From NCBI GenBank assembly GCA_009103225.1, contig RHPI01002503.1, positions 1,063,076 to 1,093,111 on the forward strand: 30,036 nucleotides of DNA, in the 5' to 3' direction. The stretch comes from Chlorokybus atmophyticus (Eukaryota; Streptophyta; Chlorokybophyceae; Chlorokybales; Chlorokybaceae). The translations under genes and the position numbers were made by a program. This document shows positions 1-9,261 of this stretch, piece by piece (the stretch's first letter is position 1; the number at the start of each line of letters is the position of its first letter). Below the pieces are notes generated by a model. The model did no database searches, was not told where the DNA came from, and saw nothing but the letters and a program-made list of their open reading frames with translations.

Positions 1-340
1 AGCCAGCGGCGTGGCCTGGTGCTCTTGGTATGGAGCACCAGGCCGCCCGCCAGGCCACGAGCGGCGGCCTAACTGCGGTCAGCTGCGGCTCAATTGCAGC
101 TGCAGCTGACCGCAGTCAGCCACCAGAGCACAGTCAATTTCAAGCATTTCAGCCGCTGCCGGTCAGCTTATAAAGTCGGTCCGGCTACAGCCGGCCATAA
201 CGCACAATAAACACTGCCAACCGGACCACACCTGGTTCGACTATCTACCGGTATAGATGCGCACCAGCCATGGCTGCTACTTTGCATGCTTGTATGAACA
301 GGGACCATTGATGGTCCTTACACATGACCATAACCGGTCC
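1..340. repeat. Left terminal inverted repeat of the composite element (continues left of the window)
   Basis: Read in reverse complement, positions about 10,490-10,860 match this stretch in order: the block around 10-60 (gcgtggcc, gtgctct, ggtatggagca), the block 65-115 (ggcggcctaactgcggtcag and the following gctgcggctcaattg), ctgccggtca near 156, gcgcaccagccatg near 260, and gaccattgatgg near 303. The copies are diverged and gapped, but order and orientation are kept. Two hairpins are visible: tggtgctc/gagcacca at 18-41, and an imperfect palindrome around 71-115. The outer end is not in the window, so total length and any target-site duplication are unknown. Confidence 0.7.
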
Positions 341-545
341 GACCTCTAACAGGTTCTGACCGGGACCAGCCTTGGTTCGGTTTTTTGGGGGACCGTGGGA
401 CAATTACGTACTGTTTGGACCAGCCGTGGTCCCCGCGTGCAGACCAAGGCGGGCAACCCTGGTCCGGACCCCAAGCCGCCCGGGCGTTTTGGCCCTGGTC
501 CGTACGTGCGGACCAGGGCTGGTCCGTGGAAAAAATTCCGTGTGA
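341..545. repeat. Palindrome-rich GGACCAG/CTGGTCC sequence next to the left TIR
   Basis: This stretch has no credible gene. It is packed with ggaccag and ctggtcc motifs in opposed pairs, for example ggacca/tggtcc at about 418-431 and ccctggtccg/cggaccaggg at about 491-516. A similar motif-rich stretch lies at about 16,600-16,830. It ends abruptly at 545/546, where LTR sequence begins without its normal 5' end, so 545/546 is a deletion or recombination junction. Confidence 0.6.
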
Positions 546-1005
546 GTAGTATAACTTGACCATATGAGCAGCAAATTAGAAGATCTTTGGTGCGTTGGAA
601 AGGTCTAGAAGTGTACTGCAAGATTCTGCAATTATATCTTAGCTTCTAGTTCCGTGCAGCGCTAGAATCGTCTAGACAGTAGCATGTGCAGACTGGTAGG
701 TATAAAAGTGACAATCTATAATTTGCAATACAACCTTTAGCTCCCTTGTTTCTTGTGTGCAAGCTTGGTGGTGGCTAAAAGGGGTTGCTAGCGTGTGTCC
801 ACTGGTGTGTGCTTGCTTGTGTGACGATCCAAGGCGCTACACAAGTCGGTGTGTAGCTTCGAGCGCATGCGCGTGCGTACGCGAGTGGCGGGGCGCGCGT
901 GTGTGCTTGGCAGAGGGGGCAAGGTTCCGGTGTGAATACCGTGTCTTTGTGAGAGGGTTGTGGATTAGACCAACTCGCAGGTGACAAGGCACGAGCACCG
1001 TCACA
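546..1005 (+). repeat. 5' LTR, missing its first 212 bp
   Basis: It aligns without gaps to 5921-6380 of the 3' LTR and ends in the same caccgtcaca. The first part of U3 present in the 3' copy (5709-5920) is absent; unrelated palindrome-rich DNA abuts instead. A TATA box (tataaaag, 701-708) remains, but part of the upstream U3 promoter is lost. Because the true 5' edge is gone, the target-site duplication cannot be checked. Confidence 0.93.
701..708 (+). promoter_or_regulatory. LTR TATA box
   Basis: tataaaag lies in the U3/R part of the 5' LTR and is conserved at 6076-6083 in the 3' LTR. It is the likely core promoter for the retrotransposon transcript, with R starting a few tens of bases downstream. 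Confidence 0.6.
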
Positions 1006-1007
1006 TC

Positions 1008-1019
1008 TGGTATCGGAGC
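1008..1019 (+). other. Primer binding site (initiator Met tRNA)
   Basis: tggtatcggagc starts two bases after the 5' LTR terminal CA. It differs by one base from TGGTATCAGAGC, the complement of the 3' end of plant initiator-methionine tRNA, the usual primer of plant gypsy elements. It confirms the LTR boundary at 1005. Confidence 0.85.
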
Positions 1020-1099
1020 AAGGTTTACGGAGGTGAGAGAGGAAGTGTGTGGGCGTTTACACTTTATATTCGGAAGCGGAGTGTAGTGTGTTAGTGGAG

Positions 1100-4000
1100 A
1101 TGGAGGGTGCTCGCATGGAAGAGCTTCAAGCTGCCATCTTAGCATTAAGAGAAGAGCTTCATCACACGCAAGCGGCGGCACAAGCACAATGCGAGGCGTA
1201 TGAGCATGCGATGGTGCGTGTACAAATTCCCATGGCATCAAGCTCGCGCGTGCATGTGAAGGTGCCAAAGCCCAAGCCATTCAGGGGTTAACGTGATGGA
1301 GATGCAGTGGACGAATGGATTTTTCAAGTATCGTCTTGGTTGAAGCTCACGGAGGTGCCCACGCATCTGCACGTGGAGGTTGCAGCGACATTGCTTGAAG
1401 GTGCAGCACTTGTGTGGTGGAGGCATCGATGTACGCGTGTTGCAGACGGGTTGGCGCTACCATTGACCACCATGGAAGAGTTGGCACTGGAGGTCAGGCA
1501 TCAATTTGTTCCCGTTGAGAGCGTGAAGGCCGCACGCGACAAACTTGCAGCCCTTGTGCAAATGGGGTCGGTGATGGCGTACACGGCCGCGTTTCAGCGA
1601 TTGGTGATGTCCATACCCAATATGACCGAGGAGGAGCAGTTGGACAGGTATACACGTGGGTTAAAACCTTTGGGGCGTAAAGAAGTGGAGCTACGGGACC
1701 CGAAGACACTCGCGGAGGCTATACGCATCGCGGAGCGTCTCGATGCGTTGTACTTCAAGTCCACTACAAGAAACACTGACTGGAGGCAAAGGCATGGTGA
1801 TCAGCCCCGGGGAGGCTTTCAACATGCATGGAGACGAGGAGAACCAAGTTTAGCACTTGCCAATGGAGGTGGAGCTGACTCTGGGCCTGCACCAATAAAG
1901 GTGGGTGCCATACACACGCATGGAAGTGAGGCGAAGCACGGCGGACGTGGTGAAAGAGGTAAAGGTGTGCGCAAGTGTTATGCGTGTGGGTCGACGGAGC
2001 ATTTGGCGTACGGATGCCCCAAACGAAGCATGCAAAGGCCAACACCAGATGGCAACCCTCGCCGTGATCGTCGCGTCAACACCATGGAGCAAAATGGCGT
2101 GGAGCAGGAAAAACTACTTCCCCCAGAAGGTGAGGAGGCTACTGCTGGGGATAGGAAAAAGCCTCATGCACGGACGGATGCTGTGACATTTCCATTAAAG
2201 AAGCAAGAGGAGATGGCTTTGAACGCGCCAATGGTGCTAAGTTATGCAAACGAGGAGACAACAAAGTACTTTGGGCTTCGAGCACACATTTGCGATGACC
2301 AAGGACGATGGAGAGAGTGTAAGCTCATGATTGATAGCGGTGCCAACATCAACTTCATGAGTATTGATATCGCGCGGCGTTACGGTTGGCTTTCATCATT
2401 ACGAGGTGAAGTGAAGCTCGCTGATGGAGAGCCACCCTCTGGAGGTGATGGCGCTGCGTTTATGACCAAAGAGTTGTGTGTTCGCATTGAGAAGATGAAG
2501 GAGAACATGCGATTTTGCTGCATCACCCTACGGAACGGGTTTGACGGGATATTGGGACTACCGTGGCTATGGCAACATAATCCATCCATCAATTGGAGGA
2601 AGCGCGTGCTCACCATCGAACGAAATGGTGGAGAATCCATTCAAGCTGCGTCGGACGTCATCGAGGCGCGGCACGCACAATCAGGTGGTACGACAATTGC
2701 CCAGATCTGTTATGTGCAATTGAGGAAGTTATTGTCTCCACGGAAGGCAAAGGCTGCATGGTTGTGCGTGGTGCGCGAAAACACTGCAAAGTCAGCACCA
2801 GAGCTGAGTGACGATGTTAAGACGGCTACGATGGACCCCGAGGTGTGTAAACTTGTTAAAGAATACCAAGGTATCATGGTGGACGGACTTCCATCTGGTC
2901 TACCACCTCCACGGAGCGTAGACCACCGTGTGGAGCTGATTGAGGGCGTGCACAAGCCACCGTATCGACCCGTATACAAGTTGTCACCTTTGGAGCTAGA
3001 AGAGGCTAAGAGGCAGGTGGCGGACTTGCTGAAAAGAGGCTACACCAGGCCTCGTAAGTCCCCCTATGGTGCACCTATTTTGTTTGTACGAAAGAAGAAC
3101 GGGAGCTTGCGCATGTGCGTCGACTACCGAGCTCTCAACAACATCACAAAGAGGAATTGCTTTCCACTCCCACGTATCGACGAGTTGCTGGAGCAATTGC
3201 AAGGTGCGCAGTACTTCACAACACTTGATCTTGCTGGAGGTTATCACCAAATCCGCATCGCGCCCGAGGATGTGGAGAAAACAGCTTTTAACACACGTTA
3301 TGGGCACTACGAGTGGTTGGTCGTGTCCTTCGGACTTACGAACGCACCGGCAACATTTCAAACGCTTATGAACAGCGTTTTTGCTGACTTGATTGGTAAG
3401 GGAATCCTCGTGTACCTCGACAACATTTTGGTGTATGCGAAAACAAAGGAGGGGCACGTGGCACTTCTACGGCGCGTGTTGCAGCGTTTGCGCGAACACA
3501 AGTTGTACGCCCAGCTACAGAAGTGCAAATTCTTGCTTTGAGAGGTGGAGTACCTAGGCCACATTGTGTTGCATGAAGGCATCAAGCCGGACCCCAACAA
3601 AGTGCAGGTGGTGCGCGAGTGGGCTTCCCCAAACAACGTAAAGGAGGTGATGTCCTTTTTAGGCCTTGCGGGTTATTATCGCAAGTTTATCATGGGGTTT
3701 TTGCGCATAGCTGCTCCCTTGACTGCCCTACTCAAGAAGGGGAAGCCTTGGAGCTGGTCAGCAACAGAGGAACATGCATTTGCTGCGCTGAAGAAGGCGC
3801 TGATGGAGGCACCAGTCCTGGCTCACCCCGACATGGAAGAGACATTTATTTTGGCTTGCGACGCGTCCGACACAGCCGTCGGAGCTGTTTTGCAGCAAGA
3901 CCATGGCAACGGCCTTCAACCAGTAGCATTCTTCAGCAAGAAGATGAGTGGTGCGGAGCTGAATTACCGCATGCACGAGAAGGAACTTTTAGCGCAAGTC

Positions 4001-5713
4001 ATGGCGCTACGACAATGGCGTTGTTATTTGGAAGGCAAAAAGTTCGTGCTTGAGACGGATCACTCTCCATTGAGGTACTTACAAATACAACCTCATCTAA
4101 GTCGCAGACAAGCTCGTTGGCTTGAGTTCTTTCAACTTTTTGACTTCGATATCAAGTACAAGCCCGGTACGTCAAACGGTGTTGCTGACGCGCTGAGCCG
4201 GCTTAATGCAATTGAGGCCCTGGCTCAAGTGCAGCCCGAGTGGACCAACCAGATTCGGCAAGTGCTTCGTGAGGACGCGGAGGGTATGAAAGTGTTGCAA
4301 GAGCTGCAAAATGCAGCTACGGACACAAGTGGGCATTGGTCAATGCGCGACGGGCTGCTTTGGCACCACGGGCGCTTGTACATCCCCAACGTCGCGCATA
4401 TCCGTGTGAAGTTGCTGAAGGAAGCTCATGACGTGCTCATTGCTGGTCACCAAGGGTTGGAGAGGACTTTGGCAAGCTTGAAGCAGCGTCTTTACTGGCG
4501 AGAGATGCATCGCGATGTTCGCGACTACGTGGCGTTGTGCGACGCATGCCAAAGGGTGAAGGCAAGCAACCACAAGCCAGGTGGGTTGCTGCAACCTCTC
4601 CCTGTGCCATTATCCAAGTAGGAGCAAGTTACCATGGACTTTATCACGGGGCTACCAAAGACAAAAGAAGGGTACGACGCTATACTTGTGTTCGTCGACA
4701 AAACCAGCAAAATGGTACGCTTGGCACCGTGTAGTGAGTCTTGCACGGCACCGGAGGCAGCACGCTTGTTCGTGAAGCATGTGTTTCGTTCTCATGGATT
4801 ACCACGAAGCATTGTGAGTGATCGCGACCCGCGCTTTACAAGTAAGTTTTGGGAGGCGCTGCATGGTGCACTTGGTACCACACTGAAGTTTAGCACGGCA
4901 TTCCACCCGCAAACTGATGGGCAAACGGAGCGGGCCAATCGTGTGATCGAGGACATGCTGCGTTCCTACGTTAACGCGCGACAACACGATTGGGCGGAGC
5001 TGCTTGAGTTGGTGAAGTTTGCGATCAACAACCACCACAATGCAAGCACAGGTGTCACTCCCTTCCTTATGAACTACGGGCAACATCCATTGACACCGTT
5101 GACGGCATGGACACCGCGACGACATGACGTGCGTGTGGAGGCAACCAATGACTTCCTTACAAAGTGCGCGGACATTAATAAGGCAGCTAGGGAGGCGCTA
5201 TTAGTGGCACAAAATCGGCAGAAGCAGTACGCGGACGCGCATCGCCGACACCTCACGTTTCAGGAAGGCGACATTGTGTTACTCTCCGCGAAGCACGTAC
5301 AGGTGCGTACGGGAGTTCGCAAGCTGAATAAACGCTGGTTGGGACCATTTAAGGTCAGCAAAGTTGTCTCGGACGTGGCGTACAAGCTGGAGCTACCCGA
5401 CACCATGCGTGTGCACCCCATTTTTCACGTCTCCCTTCTGAAAGCATATCGAGGACAACCGCCAGAAAGGCCGCCCCCCAAAGTTGGCACGGACGGTGAA
5501 CCAGAGTGGGAGGTAGAAGACATCCTTGGTGAGAAGTTTGTGCATGGCGTACGCAAGTTCTTAGTGAAATGGAAGGGCTATCCGTTGCATGAAGCATCCT
5601 GGGAGCCAGAGGCACACTTGACTAATGCTCAAGACGTTGTGCGTGCCTATCTTGCTCGACGACAACCTCGCGAGCTTCGAGGACGAAGCTCACCTGGGGG
5701 AAGAGGAGTGTAG
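1100..5713 (+). pseudogene. Gag-pol polyprotein with C-terminal chromodomain (three in-frame stops)
   Basis: One frame runs from ATG 1100 to TAG 5711-5713 (about 1,537 codons), broken by TAA 1289-1291, TGA 3539-3541 and TAG 4619-4621. Visible parts: gag capsid region; CCHC zinc knuckle CYACGSTEHLAYGC (from 1976, residue about 293); aspartic protease MIDSGAN (Asp about 412); reverse transcriptase with the active site reading YLDN at 3413-3424, where the family has YxDD; RNase H starting at ACDAS (Asp 3860); integrase with HHCC zinc binding (about 4427-4550) and an exact D-D35-E spacing between Asp 4820 and Glu 4928; and a chromodomain ending in KFLVKWKGYP and SWEP (about 5500-5665). The chromodomain assigns it to the chromoviruses, which target heterochromatin. 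The frame end overlaps the first bases of the 3' LTR. All three stops can be explained by single substitutions. Confidence 0.95.
5696..5708 (+). other. Polypurine tract
   Basis: gggggaagaggag is directly followed by TG of the 3' LTR. It is the plus-strand DNA priming site and fixes the LTR start at 5709. It lies within the last codons of the polyprotein frame. Confidence 0.85.
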
Positions 5714-6380
5714 CAGTCAAGGCCAAATTTTGTGATTTTCATGGCCGTTTTAGGCCTTATTTGTAAGGTACATGTTTTTTATGACTCGTGGCGGTTATCG
5801 GCGAGTTATGAGTCTGCCGCGGATATCGACCGGGGCCCCAAGACCAGTCCGGAAAGTGCCAGAAAACGGAGGGCCAGTCGAGAAGGGCTCGACCAGATTT
5901 CTGGAAGGGCCTGGCGCCAGGTAGTATAACTTGACCATATGAGCAGCAAATTAGGAGATCTTTGGTGCGTTGGAACGGTCTAGAAGTGTACTACAAGATT
6001 CTGCAATTATATCTTAGCTTCTAGTTCCGTGCAGCGCTAGAATCGTCTAGACAGTAGCATGTGCAGACTGGTAGGTATAAAAGTGACCATCTACAATTTG
6101 CAATACAACCTTTAGCTCCCTTGTTTCTTGTGTGCAAGCTTGGTGGTGGCTAGAAGGGGTTGCTAGCGTGTGTCCACTGGTGTGTGCTTGCTTGTGTGAC
6201 GATCCAAGGCGCTACACAAGTCGGTGTGTAGCTTCGAGCGCATGCGCGTGCGTACGCGAGTGGCGGGGCGCGCGTGTGTGCTTGGCAGAGGGGGCAAGGT
6301 TCCGGTGTGAATACCGTGTCTTGGTGAGAGGGTTGTGGATTGGACCAACTCACAGGTGACAAGGCACGAGCACCGTCACA
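5709..6380 (+). repeat. 3' LTR (672 bp)
   Basis: The LTR starts tgtagcagtc after the polypurine tract and ends caccgtcaca, giving the usual TGT...ACA ends. Its last 460 bp match the 5' LTR. TATA box at 6076-6083. Host-element helicase sequence starts immediately afterwards. Confidence 0.93.
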
Positions 6381-6381
6381 C

Positions 6382-7260
6382 GGTGACATGCACCAGCTGC
6401 CAGCCGTATGCCATCATCGTGGTACACCATGCTTACAATGTCAAATCACGACCAGTCACTGGTGGACTGATGCAAAAGTTATGCATTTGACAAGTTCTAT
6501 CCGACAGAAACAAGATCCGCACTTCACGCGATTTCTTTCGCAAATCCGGCACGCTATTCCTTCGAGCGAACGAATATGAGAGGTCTTAGCATCGTGCGTC
6601 TGTGATTTCCAAACCGTCTTACAAACTCCAGGAGAAATCACGGTCATTTGTTCCCATGTTGTCGACACAATGGTATACAACCATCTCATATTGCAGAAGT
6701 TGTTCCCTGATGCGGTAATTACACAAGTTAACATCAAACACAACTTGCCTGACAACATAATAGACACAAGAATTCTGCAGTTTTAAGAAGAACCTAACTT
6801 TCACCGCATGCAATCGGTGTGCATTGGTGCACGTGTACTCTTCATGAAAACAGATACCCGTCCGGCTATCACGAACGGCTCTACCGGTACTGTCACCGCC
6901 ATTGAACTAGAAACAGATTCGTTGCTAGCTGACATCAAGGCAATCCACGTGCAGTTGCATGACATTAATCGCATAGTCCGGGTCACCCGCAGCGACCGAA
7001 AATACTGCTATAACACACGGCAAACGTACTTCAAACGTACATTCCCTATGCAATTGGCCTATGCTGTCACCGCCCACAAATGTCAAGGAATAACCATTGC
7101 ACATACCGCATACATCGATATTCAACACGCTTTCTGCTTCGGCATGTGGTAAATAGCGCTGTCAAGGGTGACACACAGATCCTACCTCAAGTTAAAGGAA
7201 TTGCCCGCACCACAAGATTTAACACCGACACAAACGTTTCAAAGCAACGAACGAGTCTAA
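6382..7260 (+). pseudogene. PIF1-type DNA helicase, C-terminal part, decayed
   Basis: One frame carries PIF1 family landmarks in order. GDMHQLPAV begins one base after the LTR (the GDxxQLPPV motif). Then come HLTSSIRQKQDPHFTRFL (the RQxxD region), GARVLFMKTDTRP followed by NGSTGTV, FPMQLAYAVTAHKCQGITI (motif V-like HKxQG), and IALSRVTHRSYL (the final ALSRV motif). In-frame stops occur at 6577-6579, 6784-6786 and 7150-7152, before the natural end at 7258-7260. The N-terminal half with Walker A is missing because the retrotransposon interrupts the gene and the left side was deleted. PIF1 helicases unwind DNA 5'-3' in replication; they occur in Helitrons, large DNA transposons and large DNA viruses. 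The gene cannot make a working enzyme. Confidence 0.88.
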
Positions 7261-7368
7261 CACGTTGCAAAATACGCGTGGCCTTCTGCGAAACGTCAAG
7301 ACGTGTTAAAATGCCAATATGCATATACGCAGTAAGATCGAAGTAACGTATGAATAACGCTAACTTAC

Positions 7369-7638
7369 ATGACCTAACGTTATGCGTAACGCCATGAACG
7401 GATAAGGCCATCGGCATATCACACCAGTCTCATCCGTTGTGATAGGCCGCGGCTTAAGCGCAGCGGCGCGGATAGCCGCATAAAGCAATCGATATGTCAC
7501 TCCAGTAGCATCAGTCGCAATAGGTCGCGGCTTTGGCGGCGGCGGCGGCGGCAACGAAACCACCATTGTTTCAGAACAGATAGGCCAGCCAGCGGCGCCG
7601 TCGAGAAGCCGTAAGTTTTGTGAAACGTCGCGTGCCAT
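7369..7638 (-). CDS. Possible exon with a duplicated 26-residue unit
   Basis: The minus frame from ATG 7638 reads through a hexa-proline stretch into two related 26-residue units, KPRPIATDATG and KPRPITTDETG, encoded by a 78-bp imperfect tandem duplication (plus positions about 7402-7557). A consensus donor (gtaagt) follows at 7368. The ATG is only 35 bp from the divergent ATG of the next gene, so both may not be real. No family recognised. It may be a chance frame over a tandem repeat. Confidence 0.25.
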
Positions 7639-7672
7639 TCGTGTCAGAGCATTAACTTCCTGTGCGACACAG

Positions 7673-8210
7673 ATGGCTGACCTCTTCAGCGCTGCGTTCG
7701 ATGCTGCGGTCAAGCAGCTCGACAAGCTTGATCCGGCAACAGACACTCCGTTGAGGGACGAGCCGCTACCTTGGACTGTCAACCAACGGCGGTTGCTGGA
7801 CAGCCATAGGTACTTACCGGAGGAATACTATGACCGCTACGACATTTCCTACAACGACATCGACCGCATGATCACTAAAGGAAGACAGAACGAAAAAGAT
7901 TGGAAGCGCCAACATCAGCAGGAAGTCGGCGCACCTACAGGTAAATGAACCACACGTTCATACTGAGTTTGTAATGACTACAAAGTTGCAAATTGCTACT
8001 GTTCTTGGTAACACCCCAATGATTATCTAACAAGGTCGTGCATTAGGATCCGCCAAATACTTCTTCGCCAAGTTTGGCAAGCAATTCGGCCCAAACATGA
8101 ATAGGTACGACGCGTTCAAGGCGCTCAGCGAGATCATGAACCGGGAACTCGGACGCGACGTAAAGACAAGGGTCATTCAGACAGTACAGCTGTTGGAGAT
8201 TATCTTTTAA
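7673..8210 (+). CDS. Unknown two-exon protein of the TIR element
   Basis: Exon 1 is 7673-7940, starting MADLFSAAFDAAV. It is joined across a 106-bp intron (gtaaat...attag, 7941-8046) to exon 2 at 8047, which continues GSAKYFFAKFGKQFGPN and stops at TAA 8208-8210, giving about 143 residues. The joined frame is charged and looks protein-like, with a Tyr/Asp-rich stretch (EEYYDRYDISYNDIDR). After the TAA the same frame stays open to about 8414 with similar composition (KAATWEKCKHLTQEKAAK), and the GIY-YIG frame begins right after it in another register. The original gene may therefore have been one longer protein now broken by a stop and a frameshift. I do not recognise the N-terminal family. 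Confidence 0.55.
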
Positions 8211-8414
8211 TGCAAAGCAGCAACGTGGGAAAAGTGCAAGCATCTAACTCAAGAAAAGGCAGCCAAGATCGTTATTGCACTGGACAAAATCGCTGAAAAG
8301 GAAGGAACAACACTGACACCCCAACGTCATAGAAAAAAGATGACTTATCTCCAGGACTGCTTCGACATTGCTTCGCCATCAATATCCCGACGCAATCAAG
8401 CATGTCCACGGTAA

Positions 8415-8778
8415 CACCAACCAGCGCAGAGACCACCACAAAAAAAAAACACACTGGATCCAGCGTGGGAGCCAGCAATACCACCTTTACAAACTGCCGC
8501 ATACACCAACAGGTACAGTACGCATGTGCAACTCGTACATACCCTGCTACAACACAAACAATAACCACCAATTGTTAGGTGGTGTGTACGTGGGGCAATC
8601 CGTTCATCCCCACCAGCGGTACACCCAACACGCACGTAAATCGCCCCAGAAAGTGAAAGATGTGTTGATAGATGCCCCTTTTCAAAAACAAGTCACCATG
8701 GAGGTGATGGGTTCCTACGACTTGCAAGCAGAAATCGACGCGGCGAAAACCGCGCTGACGCTGAAGCTGCGTCGTTAA
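8415..8778 (+). CDS. GIY-YIG endonuclease-like domain, probably spliced
   Basis: The frame to TAA 8776-8778 is open throughout. Removing a 66-bp intron with consensus ends (gtacag 8513 ... ttag 8578) joins YHLYKLPHTPTG to GVYVGQSVHPHQRYTQHAR. This gives HLY-(10 residues)-YVG, the exact spacing of the two GIY-YIG strand motifs, followed by the conserved Arg (HQRYTQH) and a downstream acidic helix (AEIDAAKTAL) in the place of the catalytic Glu. GIY-YIG nucleases cut DNA in homing endonucleases, UvrC, Penelope elements and some large viruses and transposons. The 5' limit is uncertain: it probably continues the upstream gene through a frameshift near 8400, close to a run of ten A. A role in element mobility or replication is inference. 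Confidence 0.65.
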
Positions 8779-9261
8779 GGAGTGCCCAACTTGAATACCT
8801 TGGTGGGAGCACCACTAAAGACTCGCCAAGGGTGGCTGTTCAAGCGGAACGACATTATGAAGTAAATGTCGCCTCCTCATTAAACATTACATGGCATTTG
8901 CTGTATTAGTTGCAACTATATTCCCCAGCATAAACCCGAATAGGTGTATGATTCATGCATGTTTTGCAAATGAAAGCGCATTTGTTAAAAGCGCCTTCCC
9001 CACACAAAGCAAAACACATAGTAACAATATGTGCGACATATAACATTAAAGGCGAAAAACATCATCTGTAATCAAAACTGCCGCACAACTACACGGCTAC
9101 AACTAATAACAACAAAAATCTAAAGTAACCTCGCTACTAAGGCGGAGGACTACCCTCCTCCGACTCCTCGTGCTCTGGCTCCGAGGGTCCACCTCCGCAT
9201 CCGGCGGACCCACCTCCTCCAGGATCTCCTCGATCTCTTCCTGCCGCCGCTGCACTCCTCG
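8779..9261. other. Intergenic, between convergent element genes
   Basis: I see no gene here. The stretch lies between the GIY-YIG stop and the H3-like stop. It is AT-richer up to about 9120, then GC-rich. On the minus strand the part 9130-9261 directly continues the H3-like exon in a shifted frame with an acidic stretch (EEIEEILEEV), so it may have coded for more of that protein before a frameshift. Confidence 0.5.

Larger units (their letters stand above)
546..6380 (+). mobile_element. Ty3/gypsy chromovirus LTR retrotransposon, 5'-truncated and inactive
   Basis: The order is partial 5' LTR (546-1005), primer binding site (1008), single gag-pol frame with chromodomain (1100-5713), polypurine tract (5696-5708) and full 3' LTR (5709-6380). 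The domain order gag, protease, RT, RNase H, integrase, chromodomain is that of Ty3/gypsy chromoviruses. By eye the shared 460 bp of the two LTRs differ at about nine positions (about 2%) with no indels, so the insertion is fairly young. The frame carries three in-frame stops and an altered RT active site, so the copy is dead. It lies inside a helicase gene whose sequence resumes directly at 6382. Confidence 0.95.

Noticed and set aside
757-1280. Frames within the LTRs, also seen at 6132-6389
   Set aside because: Identical frames in both LTRs over TG-rich U3/R/U5 sequence, with no protein family features.
6382-7260. Helicase considered as proof of a Helitron
   Set aside because: No Rep/HUH domain or Helitron ends (5' TC, 3' CTRR with hairpin) seen, and the flanks are inverted repeats; PIF1 helicases are not unique to Helitrons.
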